DNA from: Acinetobacter chengduensis
Lineage (GTDB): Bacteria; Pseudomonadota; Gammaproteobacteria; Pseudomonadales; Moraxellaceae
Assembly: GCF_003664645.1 (NCBI RefSeq)
Contig: NZ_RCHC01000010.1
Location: 1-64,000, forward strand
DNA: 64,000 nucleotides
Reading direction: 5' to 3'
Position numbers and translations under genes: made by a program. This document shows positions 29,548-38,697 of the stretch, in pieces. The notes under the pieces were generated by a model that saw only the letters and a list, made by a program, of their open reading frames with translations, searched no databases and was not told the origin of the DNA. How positions within the stretch are numbered: the stretch's first letter is position 1; each line of letters begins with the position of its first letter.

Positions 29548-30273
29548 TTAGTCCCCTTGCGAGTGCTCAATCAACAAGCCATCATGTAACTCAAAATGAC
29601 GCTGGCACTGTTTTGCTAACTGCTGATCATGAGTGACCAATACCAATGTCGTTCCAAATTCACGATTTAGGCTAAATAGCAATTGCTCAATTTCTTTGGC
29701 AGTTGCCCCATCCAAATTTCCCGTTGGTTCATCTGCAAAGATAATTTTGGGCTGACGAATCAGTGCTCGAGCAATGGCAACGCGTTGTTGTTCCCCACCA
29801 GATAAAACCTTCGGTGTTTGAGAAACTTGGCGTGCCAATCCCAGACGTTCTAACAAAGCGAGAGCTTTTTTCTCGGCTGTTGCATAGTGAAATTTGGCAT
29901 CTAAACGCAAAGGCAACATTACATTTTCTAAGGCTGTTAAATGTGGCAAAAGCTGAAAAGACTGAAAAACAAAACCAACATTCTTGAGGCGAATCATGGC
30001 GCGTTGTTCTTCATTGAGTGTTTCTATCGCTTCACCACAAACCTGCAAATGACCAGAGCTGGCCTGATCTAATGTAGCTAAAATTCCCAACAACGTCGAC
30101 TTACCAGAACCAGAACGTCCTGTAATGGCAACCTGCTCACCTGCATAAATGTCTAAATTCAAATTTTCAAAAATACATAATTCTTTATCGGCAAGTTTTA
30201 TCTTTTGTGTCAGTTGCTGGGCAGAAATAATTACCTGTGGCATGATGGATTTATCAGTCGAAGATTGGCTCAT
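29548..30273 (-). CDS. ABC transporter ATP-binding protein (YbbA-like)
   Basis: The 241-residue ATPase has Walker A GRSGSGKST at 52-60, signature LSGGEQQRVAIARAL, Walker B IIFADEPTG and the H-loop in LVLVTHD. It belongs to the LolD/MacB-type subfamily. AGGA six bases before the ATG supports the start. The neighbouring order ybbP-ybbA with divergent tesA is the same as in E. coli, which supports the assignment. Confidence 0.92.
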   Translation of the reverse strand: MSQSSTDKSIMPQVIISAQQLTQKIKLADKELCIFENLNLDIYAGEQVAITGRSGSGKSTLLGILATLDQASSGHLQVCGEAIETLNEEQRAMIRLKNVGFVFQSFQLLPHLTALENVMLPLRLDAKFHYATAEKKALALLERLGLARQVSQTPKVLSGGEQQRVAIARALIRQPKIIFADEPTGNLDGATAKEIEQLLFSLNREFGTTLVLVTHDQQLAKQCQRHFELHDGLLIEHSQGD

Positions 30274-30297
30274 AATTTTCCTAATATGCGGACTTAT

Positions 30298-30939
30298 ATG
30301 CTAAAACGTGTACAAAAATGTAAAGTTAAAATTAGCTGTGTACCATGCGTACTATTGCTCAGTTTAAGTATGCTTCCTGTGTACGTACAGGCCAAAACCA
30401 TTATGATTGTGGGTGATAGTTTAAGTGCAGGCTACGGCATAACCACACAGCAAGGTTGGGTAAATTTGCTACAAAAACGCTTAGACCAACAGTATCCGAA
30501 ACAACACAAAGTGGTCAATGCAAGTGTGAGTGGTGAAACCACCAGCGGTGCTTTAGCACGTTTGCCAAAACTATTGCAAACCCACCGCCCAGACCTCGTG
30601 GTGATTGAATTAGGGGGCAATGATGGGCTGCGTGGGCAACCACCAAAAATGATTGAAAAAAATTTAGCGCAATTGGTTCAAAAGAGTCAGCAAGCCAAAG
30701 CCAAAGTGGTGTTATTTGGTATGAAAATTCCGCCTAACTACGGGACAGCCTATAGCAAAGCCTTTGAAAACAACTATAAAACTGTGAGCCAACAATACAA
30801 AATTCCACTATTGCCTTTCTTTTTAGAAGGCGTTGCGGGCAATAAAAACTTGATCCAAAGCGACCAAATTCATCCGAATGCCAAAGCACAGCCGATTCTA
30901 CTGAATAACGCCTATCCTTCTATTCAGCGTCATTTATAA
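30298..30939 (+). CDS. tesA: TesA-like periplasmic thioesterase / arylesterase / lysophospholipase
   Basis: The 213-residue SGNH hydrolase has a Sec signal peptide cleaved after about Ala32. The GDSL block is VGDSLSAGYG (Ser41), block III is ELGGNDGLRG, and the C-terminal Asp/His pair lies in DQIHPNAKAQ. The enzyme hydrolyses acyl-CoA-like thioesters, aryl esters and lysophospholipids in the periplasm. The frame extends upstream to 30205, but that part overlaps ybbA antisense. The ATG at 30298 has GGA five bases upstream and begins the signal peptide. Confidence 0.92.
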   Translation: MLKRVQKCKVKISCVPCVLLLSLSMLPVYVQAKTIMIVGDSLSAGYGITTQQGWVNLLQKRLDQQYPKQHKVVNASVSGETTSGALARLPKLLQTHRPDLVVIELGGNDGLRGQPPKMIEKNLAQLVQKSQQAKAKVVLFGMKIPPNYGTAYSKAFENNYKTVSQQYKIPLLPFFLEGVAGNKNLIQSDQIHPNAKAQPILLNNAYPSIQRHL

Positions 30940-30950
30940 AAAAGCATTAG

Positions 30951-30990
30951 GCATAAAAAAAGGCGCTTATAAAAGCGCCTTTTTTTATGC
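30951..30990. terminator. Bidirectional terminator between tesA and carbonic anhydrase genes
   Basis: A 14-bp stem (30955-30968 with 30973-30986), extended by GCAT/ATGC on its outer ends, has A and T runs on both sides. It serves the two convergent genes. Confidence 0.88.
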
Positions 30991-31005
30991 AGAAACAATC
31001 AACGG

Positions 31006-31620
31006 TTAAAAGTCATAGAAACTTACTTTGCCTGTTTCAAGTGAATATTCTGCACCCACTACTTTTAATTTGCCCTGAGCAATTAAGCTTTCTAATACCG
31101 CAGAGCCATGACGTAATTGATTCACTGAAGCAAATACGTTTGAACGTACTGCATGCACAGACAATTTATCTAAATCATCTTTTAATTCAGTTTGTAGCAA
31201 AATTTCTACAGATGGGCGTACGCGGTTCACAATCGACATTAAGTTCGCTGAAGGTGGTGTGGCTGGATTCATTAATGCTTCAATCGTTGAGTGAATGGCG
31301 CCACAGTGCGTATGACCCAAGACAATCACTAATGGACACCCAAAGCTATCTGCTGCAAATTCCACACTGCCCACCTGAGATGGGGCAACAATATTCCCTG
31401 CAACACGAATAACAAACAAATCACCTAAACCTTGGTCAAAAACCATTTCGGCAGGTACACGTGAATCTGAACAGCCCAAAATAATTGCAAACGGCTCTTG
31501 GCTTTCTGCCATAGCTGCACGCTCTTGATGCGTCAAAAGCTTAAGGTGTTGTGTTTGACCACTGACAAAACGTTCATTACCCTTTTTTAAACGTTCTAAA
31601 GCTTCTTCTGCTGTTAGCAT
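31006..31620 (-). CDS. can: Beta-class carbonic anhydrase
   Basis: The 204-residue zinc enzyme interconverts CO2 and bicarbonate. The zinc ligands are Cys50 (CSDSR), His103 and Cys106 (HTHCG), with the catalytic Asp52/Arg54 pair. Length fits bacterial Can/CynT. It is a single gene with no cyanate genes nearby, so a housekeeping bicarbonate supply role is likely. Confidence 0.95.
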   Translation of the reverse strand: MLTAEEALERLKKGNERFVSGQTQHLKLLTHQERAAMAESQEPFAIILGCSDSRVPAEMVFDQGLGDLFVIRVAGNIVAPSQVGSVEFAADSFGCPLVIVLGHTHCGAIHSTIEALMNPATPPSANLMSIVNRVRPSVEILLQTELKDDLDKLSVHAVRSNVFASVNQLRHGSAVLESLIAQGKLKVVGAEYSLETGKVSFYDF

Positions 31621-32099
31621 GTTCTTCTACCCTGATTTGAAGTTAATATATTTTATGCTTGCCTGTTTTGAATGTCACTTGCAAAAAGCAATAGTGCGTA
31701 ATTTTTTTATAATATTTTGTTACATTTGTCACTTATTTAAATTTTGTATCTTTTCGAGCAAACAGACTGGCATTTAAATCATCTATGCAATCACTATACC
31801 AATTTAAACTCATCACTCCGTTCTGGGCTTAAATTTTTCAGATATTCTGAGAAATACCAAAATAAATCTAACTTTGCCCAATACAAGAATGCTTCACTTA
31901 CCCATAAAATTCTTCTTTTATTTAAACAGATCACATTTTAGACTTGGTTTTTCACGCTACGTTCACAACAAAATCGTGACTTATAATGCATTTACATTAA
32001 AATGGAAGAATAAGTCATTTCAATTAAAGCATTCTTTTGCAAGCAATAAATTGATCTACGAATCACGATAATAATTTTTAGCCTATTTTTAAGGGGTAA
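31621..32099. other. Intergenic region between can and lipase-like gene
   Basis: About 480 bp of AT-rich DNA separate divergent genes. Two short plus-strand frames (31744-31941, 31874-32071) have no ribosome sites or recognisable families. Nothing else is supported. Confidence 0.5.
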
Positions 32100-33146
32100 A
32101 TGTCAATGAAAGGATTGCATTTGTCTGCACAAAAGATCCTACAGCTTGCTGGCTTCTGTTTAGCATGTACCACAAGTGTATCTGGATTGAGCGCTCAAGT
32201 TCAGCAACCAACATCTACATTTTCCACGCCTTATATTTTACAAGACTATTTAAGCCAACAGCGCAAAGCGGCTGGATTGGTATCTAAAAGTATTCAAGTC
32301 GGCAATGTAAAATGGAGTTATAACGAAGGTGGCTCTAGAAGCTCTCCCTCTATTCTATTGATTCATGGTCTTGCGGGTAACCGCGATAACTGGAACCGTG
32401 TAGCGCATTATCTTACGCCTTATTATCATGTGATTATTCCAGACTTGCCTACCAATGGTGAAACGCAAGTTCCTTCCGATTTTGATATTTCTGTTCCCAA
32501 TGTAACCGAGCAACTGCGTCAATTTGTCGTTAAAATTGATGTAGAAGATAAGCTAAATATTGCAGGTCATTCATTGGGTGGTTCAATTGCAACCTTATAT
32601 GCTTCGCAGTTCCCCTTCGATACGCAAAGCCTATTTTTGGTCAATAGTGCTGGAATTTATAAAAAAGCCAATACCATTTATAGCAAAGACCCATATTTTC
32701 TTAAAAATTTGATTGTGAGCAAACCTGGTGATTTAGATGAAGTGAGTCACCAACTGATGCAACAACCACCTAGCATCCCTTTTAAACTGAAACAAGCTCA
32801 AGAAAAAGTCCTGATTGCCCAGTCGTATCAAACACAAAAAATGATTGAGCAAATTATTACACTTAATCGTATTTATACCCCAGACAGTTTTGCTCGATTG
32901 GCGCGTAATGTTGAGGCTCCCACTTTAATTTTATGGGGCAAGCAAGATAAGATTATTAATGTTGAAGCAGCAAATGAATTAAAATCTTTATTGAAACGCG
33001 CGGAAGCTCCTGTCATTCTTAATAACGTCGGTCACATGCCCATCATAGAAGCCGAACAAGAAGTGGCAAATCACTATTTACCATTTCTGGCCAAAAGCCA
33101 AAAATTCGTCAATCCCCTTACGGATAAACTCATTCCTTTAAATTAG
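32100..33146 (+). CDS. Exported alpha/beta-fold hydrolase, lipase-like
   Basis: The 348-residue protein starts with a signal peptide ending near residue 32 (GLSA). The oxyanion segment LLIHGLAGNRDNW, nucleophile elbow AGHSLGGS, acid residue in LWGKQDKIIN and histidine in NNVGHMPIIEAE complete the triad. Similar Acinetobacter proteins are annotated as lipases, but substrate class cannot be fixed. A GGGG stretch precedes the first ATG at 32100; the ATG two codons later at 32106 is also possible. The unknown gene at 33162 follows 15 bp later. Confidence 0.85.
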   Translation: MSMKGLHLSAQKILQLAGFCLACTTSVSGLSAQVQQPTSTFSTPYILQDYLSQQRKAAGLVSKSIQVGNVKWSYNEGGSRSSPSILLIHGLAGNRDNWNRVAHYLTPYYHVIIPDLPTNGETQVPSDFDISVPNVTEQLRQFVVKIDVEDKLNIAGHSLGGSIATLYASQFPFDTQSLFLVNSAGIYKKANTIYSKDPYFLKNLIVSKPGDLDEVSHQLMQQPPSIPFKLKQAQEKVLIAQSYQTQKMIEQIITLNRIYTPDSFARLARNVEAPTLILWGKQDKIINVEAANELKSLLKRAEAPVILNNVGHMPIIEAEQEVANHYLPFLAKSQKFVNPLTDKLIPLN

Positions 33147-33161
33147 GTACACCTAGACAGT

Positions 33162-34169
33162 ATGCAAAAGCACCCTATGATTGAGCAGCTCATTGAAGCT
33201 CAACTTAATTTCTTAGATCACACTTTTAGCCAAAACATTACTGTCGATACTGAGTTTGTTCATTTTTACCAATGGTTTCGCAAGCAAGCTCTGCAGCAAC
33301 TGTGGTCTTTTGAGCAAATTCATAGCCTCATTGAAAAGCAAATCCTACAGACGCCTGCGTCTAGTTTTTTGATTGAACAAATTGCAGAACATATTAAATT
33401 CGCATTGGTGCATCCGATTAATGACAGCACTCAAATTGCCGATATTGTGCCTGTACTAACAGTCGATAAAATTGCGCAATACATTGCAAGTAAAAGCGGA
33501 CACCGCCAACGCCTAATCAAAACCATGGTCAATAATCCTGCTTTTTCAGCCATGATTAGCCAACTCATTCAGCACTCGATTCAAGATTATTTAGATAACT
33601 CTGTACTGGCAAAAAGCGTACCGGGTGTATCGCGCTTTATGAAAATGGGCAAATCTGTATTGGAAAATGTGACCGATACTAATTTAGATGATGCGGTAAG
33701 TAAGTATTTGCAAAAAAATATTTTAAAGCTCAGTCAAATGAGTGAAACCGTATTAAACCAACACTTTGATGATCATAAGCTATATCACTTCCAAGCCAAT
33801 CTATGGCATAAAATCAAAGCAATGCCAGTGTCTGTGCTGAAAAATTATATTGAAGTGCAAGACCTGCCAGCAACTGTCGGCATGGGCGCTGAAATTTGGG
33901 ATTTTATTCGTCAAAGTGAATATTTAAAGCAACAAGTCCATGATGGTGTCTATGCTTGGTATATTCGCAATGCTGAACGTCCTTTTGACTTATTACTACG
34001 TGATTTAAATATTGATGAGGCATTGATTCAAAATCAATTGAGCGCGTTGCTACAACCTGTTATACAGCAAATGATTGGCTCTGGCTGGTTACGTGAACGT
34101 TCGCGCCACTATTTAGAACACTTTTATTATCAAGATTCTACTTTAGATATTTTAAATATTACAAAATAA
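33162..34169 (+). CDS. Unknown protein linked to the lipase-like gene
   Basis: I do not recognise a family. The 335 residues are largely alpha-helical and polar, with repeated hydrophobic heptad-like stretches, no signal peptide and no clear membrane segment. It starts 15 bp after the hydrolase gene and shares its terminator, so co-expression is almost certain. A role in handling the hydrolase or its product is inference from position only. It does not resemble the known lipase foldase, which is membrane-anchored. Confidence 0.8.
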   Translation: MQKHPMIEQLIEAQLNFLDHTFSQNITVDTEFVHFYQWFRKQALQQLWSFEQIHSLIEKQILQTPASSFLIEQIAEHIKFALVHPINDSTQIADIVPVLTVDKIAQYIASKSGHRQRLIKTMVNNPAFSAMISQLIQHSIQDYLDNSVLAKSVPGVSRFMKMGKSVLENVTDTNLDDAVSKYLQKNILKLSQMSETVLNQHFDDHKLYHFQANLWHKIKAMPVSVLKNYIEVQDLPATVGMGAEIWDFIRQSEYLKQQVHDGVYAWYIRNAERPFDLLLRDLNIDEALIQNQLSALLQPVIQQMIGSGWLRERSRHYLEHFYYQDSTLDILNITK

Positions 34170-34215
34170 AGTTTGTAGCAAAAATATTGATGATCATGAC
34201 GGCTCTATGAGCGAT

Positions 34216-34244
34216 AAAAAAAGCCACAAAATGTGGCTTTTTTT
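34216..34244. terminator. Bidirectional terminator between the lipase operon and the TonB receptor
   Basis: A 13-bp stem (34216-34228 with 34232-34244) closes over AAA with A and T runs on both sides. It lies between convergent genes. Confidence 0.87.
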
Positions 34245-34256
34245 ATGAGCTATAGC

Positions 34257-36311
34257 TTAGAATTTAATGTTCATACCCACTGTATAACGTCGACCATCCA
34301 ACACAATATCGTATTCGCTGTTGGTAATTTCTTTATTAGCGAGGTTATAAACCCCAGCCGTCAAGCTTAGCTTTTCACTTGCTTTATATACAGCACCTGC
34401 ATCAAATGTACCGTAAGCTGGTGTACCTGTACTCATTGAAGTACGGCTTAAGTAATCACTGGTTTTACCACGGTAGTTATAATCCATCCATGTATTCCAA
34501 CGATCTGAAATATCATAGTCGAGACCAACGTTAAGCATGTGTTTTGGCATTTTATTTAACGGCTGACCTGCAAACTCACCGCTTTTTTGCTCAGATTTTG
34601 TATAGGTATAGCTTGTGCTCGCGCTTAAATTGTCCATTAGGTCATAATCTAATGTAAATTCAACGCCTTTCATTTCAGCATCAGAAACGTTCATCATTTG
34701 GCTGACAAAACGGTAAGGTTTGCCGTTCGCTTCACATTTCCAGTCTTCTACAGGCGAGCTGTTTGTTGTTCCTTGTGTTTCACATAAACGGTCTTCAACA
34801 ATTTTGTCTTTAAAGTCTGATTTAAATACCATTAAGCTCGTGCTTAAGCCCAATGCTGGATCTGAAAAGTTAAAGCCTAACTCATAGCTTGTACTTTTTT
34901 CTGGAGACAAGTTCGGGTTACCAATAATCACACCACTACCTTTACCCGTACGGCTACCAAAACCTTCCGAAATTTGGCTAATTGTTGGTTGCTTATAACC
35001 TGTACTCACACCACCTTTTAAAGTTAAAGCATCAGTCAAATGGTAAACACCATAAATACGTGGGGTAATTTCACCACCAAAGTATTGATCTTTATTGAAT
35101 CGAGCACCTACAGTTAAAGCAAAAGCATCGGTAATGTTCCACTCATTTTCTGCATACAATGCAAATAACCAACGTTCAAGTGAAGTCACACCCGTAACAC
35201 TTGCTAAACCATTAGTCGTATCTGTAATTTCTTCTTGTTGATATTGACCACCAACAGTTAGCGTATGGTCACCCAAGAAGAATGTACCTTGTGTATTGAA
35301 TACTTTTAAATCTTCTTCTTTACGATCTGCAACTGCACCGCTATAAACTTTTTTGGTTTTTTCATCTTGGAAATATGAATCAAGGATAAATGTATCGTAA
35401 TTTGCCTTATGGGTTAAGGTATACATTTCTTTTTCATTTTCGTTGGTTGACGCTTCTGCGGCAGTACCAACACTCTTACCTAAAGTTGTGGTGTATTGCT
35501 GACCACTAAAATCATAGCGTAAGCCGATGTCATTATTTTCATCTACACTCCACACCAACTCAGTGCCGAATTTTCTGACTTTTTTCTCCGATTCGCTTGA
35601 ACCTGATTTTTGTCCTTCACCGCCTACATAGTCACTTTCATCGTTGCCTTGAAAATTACCGTCCAAGCTCAAAGATAATTTGTCTTTAATTAACGGGCCT
35701 GTCGCATAAAAACCAACACCGTAACTGTCATTGGCATAATCATTATCTGATTTTGTATATTCTGGTGAAATGCTGCCATGCCAATCGCTAGATGATGCTT
35801 TTTTGGTAATAATATTGATTACACCGCCCATTGCATCTGAACCGTACAATGAAGACATTGGTCCACGTACTACTTCAATACGCTCAATCATGTCGATTGG
35901 AGGTAAATATGCACCTATTTTACCACCATCTGTACCATTACCATTGACTGTTCTGCCTGCACTAACAGGACGTCCATTGACCAAATACTTGGTATAACTT
36001 GCACCCATACCACGGATCGTAATTTCTTTATTATTACCGCCACCTTGTACCGAAACCCCAGGCATATTTTTCACAGCATCAATGACATCGGTATATGATT
36101 TTTTTTGTAATTCTTCACCAGTAATCACTGAAATTGAAGCAGGTGCATCAGCAATATTCTGCTCAAAACCACCCGCAGTTGTTACAACAATCGTTTCAAG
36201 TTTTGTCACATTATCTTGAGACGCAACATTTTGTTCATTAGCTTGAAGCTGGGCAGTTAAGGCTGATGCAACTGCAAATGCTAAAGTTGAACGAATCAAC
36301 GGCTTATTCAT
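34257..36311 (-). CDS. TonB-dependent siderophore receptor, CirA/FepA-like
   Basis: The 684-residue outer-membrane receptor has a signal peptide (about 1-24), a TonB box-like ETIVVTTAG near residue 39 and a plug domain (about 50-170) with DAPASISVITGEEL and ERIEVVRGPMSSLYGSDAM. A 22-strand barrel ends in Phe. The plug is strikingly like E. coli CirA, which takes up catecholate iron complexes and colicin I. A Fur-like box lies about 90 bp upstream, consistent with iron repression. The actual ligand is unknown. Confidence 0.92.
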   Translation of the reverse strand: MNKPLIRSTLAFAVASALTAQLQANEQNVASQDNVTKLETIVVTTAGGFEQNIADAPASISVITGEELQKKSYTDVIDAVKNMPGVSVQGGGNNKEITIRGMGASYTKYLVNGRPVSAGRTVNGNGTDGGKIGAYLPPIDMIERIEVVRGPMSSLYGSDAMGGVINIITKKASSSDWHGSISPEYTKSDNDYANDSYGVGFYATGPLIKDKLSLSLDGNFQGNDESDYVGGEGQKSGSSESEKKVRKFGTELVWSVDENNDIGLRYDFSGQQYTTTLGKSVGTAAEASTNENEKEMYTLTHKANYDTFILDSYFQDEKTKKVYSGAVADRKEEDLKVFNTQGTFFLGDHTLTVGGQYQQEEITDTTNGLASVTGVTSLERWLFALYAENEWNITDAFALTVGARFNKDQYFGGEITPRIYGVYHLTDALTLKGGVSTGYKQPTISQISEGFGSRTGKGSGVIIGNPNLSPEKSTSYELGFNFSDPALGLSTSLMVFKSDFKDKIVEDRLCETQGTTNSSPVEDWKCEANGKPYRFVSQMMNVSDAEMKGVEFTLDYDLMDNLSASTSYTYTKSEQKSGEFAGQPLNKMPKHMLNVGLDYDISDRWNTWMDYNYRGKTSDYLSRTSMSTGTPAYGTFDAGAVYKASEKLSLTAGVYNLANKEITNSEYDIVLDGRRYTVGMNIKF

Positions 36312-36578
36312 ACTCGTATGCTCTATTTACTATCTATGGATGGTCTTTGATTTTCGGGGCTAAGTGTAACAAAAAACAAACGTAATGCAATTATAATTAA
36401 TAACTATTCTCATTATTATTAAAAATATTTATCTAATAACTCAACATCAAGATAATCAATTTATTGAAAGAAAATAGGATATGCCTAGCGCATATAATCT
36501 AGAGACTGTAATCCTGACAAAAGCTTATTATTGGAAAAATCAGGCAGTTTTTTAGTTGAATGGCGAAAAATAAACAAA
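36312..36578. other. Regulatory region upstream of the TonB receptor
   Basis: This AT-rich gap reaches back toward nfuA. It holds the Fur-like box listed separately. No small gene is supported. Confidence 0.5.
36399..36417 (-). promoter_or_regulatory. Fur-box-like operator upstream of the TonB receptor
   Basis: On the minus strand AATAATGAGAATAGTTATT matches the 19-bp Fur consensus (GATAATGATAATCATTATC) at 14 of 19 positions. It is placed 88 bp before the receptor start codon. Confidence 0.6.
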
Positions 36579-36605
36579 AAAATAGTCTCAAATTGAGACT
36601 ATTTT
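36579..36605 (-). terminator. Intrinsic terminator of nfuA
   Basis: A near-palindrome AAAATAGTCTC...GAGACTATTTT with a short AT loop is followed on the minus strand by seven Ts. It lies just past the nfuA stop codon. Confidence 0.8.
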
Positions 36606-36621
36606 CTACATTTTTTAGTAC

Positions 36622-37260
36622 TTATTTAAAATAAGCACCTTCAGTGTTGCTGTGATCCGTTTGGTCAACCACACGCGAAAGTTCTGGTACGTGCTGTTTT
36701 AAAGTCGTTTCTACACCTTGTTTTAAGGTTAAATCGATAGATGAACAACCTTGGCAACCACCACCAAATTTAAGAACAGCGGTTAAACCATGTTCTTCAT
36801 CTTCAACCACTTCAACCAAAGCACAGTTACCACCATGACCTGCAAGGCCAGGGTTAATTTCTGACTGTAAAACATAAGTAATACGTTCTTCTACAGAAGC
36901 ATCTGGACCTACACGTGGCACTTTAGAGTTTGGCGCACGAAAAGTCAGCTGACCACCAAAACGGTCTTTATTATAATCAATAACAGCATCTAACAAATAT
37001 GGAATAGATGGGGTATCAACATAAGCCACAAAGTCTGGATAATCTTGCTTGTAGTCTGTAGGCACAATTTCTTCTGGCGCACTATATGCCATACAGCACT
37101 CAGCACGCGGTGTTCCAGCATTTTCCACAAAAACACGTACCGCAATACCTGGCGTATTTTGTTTCGCCAATAAGTCTTTTAAATACTCTTGTGCATTGGG
37201 CGTAATTAATAAATTTGGAATCTCTTCTGCAACTACAGTGCTGGTGTTCTCAGTCGACAT
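36622..37260 (-). CDS. nfuA: Fe-S cluster carrier NfuA
   Basis: The 212-residue protein has an N-terminal degenerate A-type domain (about 15-110) and a C-terminal NifU-like domain with the cluster-binding pair Cys169/Cys172 in GGGCQGCSS. It delivers 4Fe-4S clusters to target proteins. It lies beside the iron-uptake receptor but is transcribed separately. Confidence 0.95.
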   Translation of the reverse strand: MSTENTSTVVAEEIPNLLITPNAQEYLKDLLAKQNTPGIAVRVFVENAGTPRAECCMAYSAPEEIVPTDYKQDYPDFVAYVDTPSIPYLLDAVIDYNKDRFGGQLTFRAPNSKVPRVGPDASVEERITYVLQSEINPGLAGHGGNCALVEVVEDEEHGLTAVLKFGGGCQGCSSIDLTLKQGVETTLKQHVPELSRVVDQTDHSNTEGAYFK

Positions 37261-37419
37261 AACAATATTTCCTCATGCTGAATTATCTATTTTAACTGAA
37301 GATGCGGTTCAGTAGAAAAAAATCAACTAAAATTGTCGGAATTATATTGAAAGTTCACTCTAAACACCCGTTTAATGGCATGATGAATCTTAAATAGTCA
37401 AAATATAGAACAGAACCCT

Positions 37420-38037
37420 ATGCTGGACTTACCTTTTAACCACACGGTCACCATTATTTTAATTACCGTGGTTGTTTCATTTCTTGCCTTTCAAAACGAA
37501 AAAATCATGAACCGTCTGATTTTTTGGCCACCTGCAATTAAGCAAAGCCAATATGACCGCTTCGTGACGCACGGCTTCATTCATGCCGATGGTGCTCATC
37601 TATTATTTAACATGATTACCTTATTTTTCTTTGGCAGTATTATCGAGCAGTTCTATCGTCAATACTTATTTGAAATGGGCTTTGTTCTGTTTTATATCGG
37701 CGGGTTAATTGCTGCCATTATTCCAAGTTATCTTCAACATAAAAATGACCACCGCTGGGCCAGTTTAGGTGCTTCAGGAGCAGTTTCAGCAGTCTTATTT
37801 GCCTATATTTTATTTCAGCCTTGGAAGCTGATTTTTGTATTTTTTATTCCTGTACCTGCGATTATCTTTGCGGTGCTTTATGTGGCTTATAGTATTTGGT
37901 CGGGCAAACGTGGTAATAGTAATATTAACCACAGCGCACATTTGTGGGGTGCAGCCTACGGGGTCATCATGACCATTATCATTGAACCACGTGTACTGCC
38001 CCACTTCTTTAACCAGCTCATGCAATTGCCATTTTAA
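37420..38037 (+). CDS. Rhomboid-family intramembrane serine protease (second of two)
   Basis: The 205-residue protein has about six membrane segments. The catalytic dyad is Ser119 (GASGAVSA) and His174 (NHSAHLWGAAYG), and HLLFN is at 60-64. It is shorter than the rhomboid at 26.1 kb and belongs to a different subgroup. The substrate is unknown. Confidence 0.9.
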   Translation: MLDLPFNHTVTIILITVVVSFLAFQNEKIMNRLIFWPPAIKQSQYDRFVTHGFIHADGAHLLFNMITLFFFGSIIEQFYRQYLFEMGFVLFYIGGLIAAIIPSYLQHKNDHRWASLGASGAVSAVLFAYILFQPWKLIFVFFIPVPAIIFAVLYVAYSIWSGKRGNSNINHSAHLWGAAYGVIMTIIIEPRVLPHFFNQLMQLPF

Positions 38038-38086
38038 TACCTGAGTCGATTACAGTGATTGAGTAGAATTAAATATTTCAACCATA

Positions 38087-38117
38087 AAAAAGGGATTCTG
38101 ATACAGAATCCCTTTTT
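38087..38117. terminator. Bidirectional terminator between rhomboid and DUF7710-like genes
   Basis: A perfect 14-bp stem (38087-38100 with 38104-38117) closes over ATA with A and T runs on both sides. Confidence 0.87.
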
Positions 38118-38164
38118 AGTTCACTGGCTAGTGATTGGTATTAATCGCTTCTACGCAAGAAGGA

Positions 38165-38458
38165 TTAAACATCTGTGTGGACCAAAAGATCACCATGCTC
38201 AAAATGCCAGTTGCGCTGATATGCAGACACAAATTTGGCAATGAATACAGGTGCACGGTCAATTGGTGTTTTTTCTTTAAAATGACCTTCGTTAATTGCC
38301 CAGTCATAGCAACTCTGATCTAATGGATACTCAATTAAAATACCGCTTAAATGGTGACTCTCAATCCAGTCTTTGGCTTGCAGATAAGTAGAAAATACTG
38401 CTGAAGAGAAATTAGATTTATGCGCACTAAATAGATAAACGCGATTTAAATCACTCAT
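38165..38458 (-). CDS. Small soluble protein resembling DUF7710
   Basis: The 97-residue protein has the pattern FSTYLQAKDWIESHHLSG followed by ILIEYPLDQSCYDWAI, which I associate with the DUF7710 family of unknown function. No signal or membrane segment is seen. GGGG six bases before the ATG supports the start. A perfect CRP-type site lies 56 bp upstream. The family assignment is from memory and not certain. Confidence 0.75.
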   Translation of the reverse strand: MSDLNRVYLFSAHKSNFSSAVFSTYLQAKDWIESHHLSGILIEYPLDQSCYDWAINEGHFKEKTPIDRAPVFIAKFVSAYQRNWHFEHGDLLVHTDV

Positions 38459-38513
38459 AACTTTCCCCTAAGAACAAATTCTTATTTGATGATTTAATTT
38501 ACTCCTTTTATTT

Positions 38514-38529
38514 TGTGATGCAAATCACA
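38514..38529. promoter_or_regulatory. CRP/Vfr-type site (perfect)
   Basis: TGTGATGCAAATCACA is an exact TGTGA-N6-TCACA palindrome. It lies 56 bp before the start codon of the minus-strand small gene and about 170 bp before the plus-strand binding-protein gene, so it could act on either. Confidence 0.5.
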
Positions 38530-38625
38530 CTTTATTATTTTTTTGATGTCATTTCAGCCAATTTTCGTAACCAATAAAATTTGAATTGAAAGGAGCAATA
38601 CACAACTACAAGTAATAATAGAAAT

Positions 38626-38662
38626 GTTAATTATTTTCATTTAAGAATCATTCTGTTATATT
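38626..38662 (+). promoter_or_regulatory. Promoter with overlapping Fur-like box
   Basis: A -35 TTTTCA (38634-38639) and -10 TATATT (38657-38662) are 17 bp apart. GTTAATTATTTTCATTTAA at 38626-38644 matches the Fur consensus at 12 of 19 positions and overlaps the -35. Binding there would block the promoter. The match is moderate. Confidence 0.45.
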
Positions 38663-38697
38663 CGCTGGAATTTTTTAGGGAAATATTTGAGAGGATT

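Noticed and set aside
31744-32071. Two short plus-strand frames before the lipase-like gene
   Set aside because: AT-rich, no ribosome sites, no similarity recognised.
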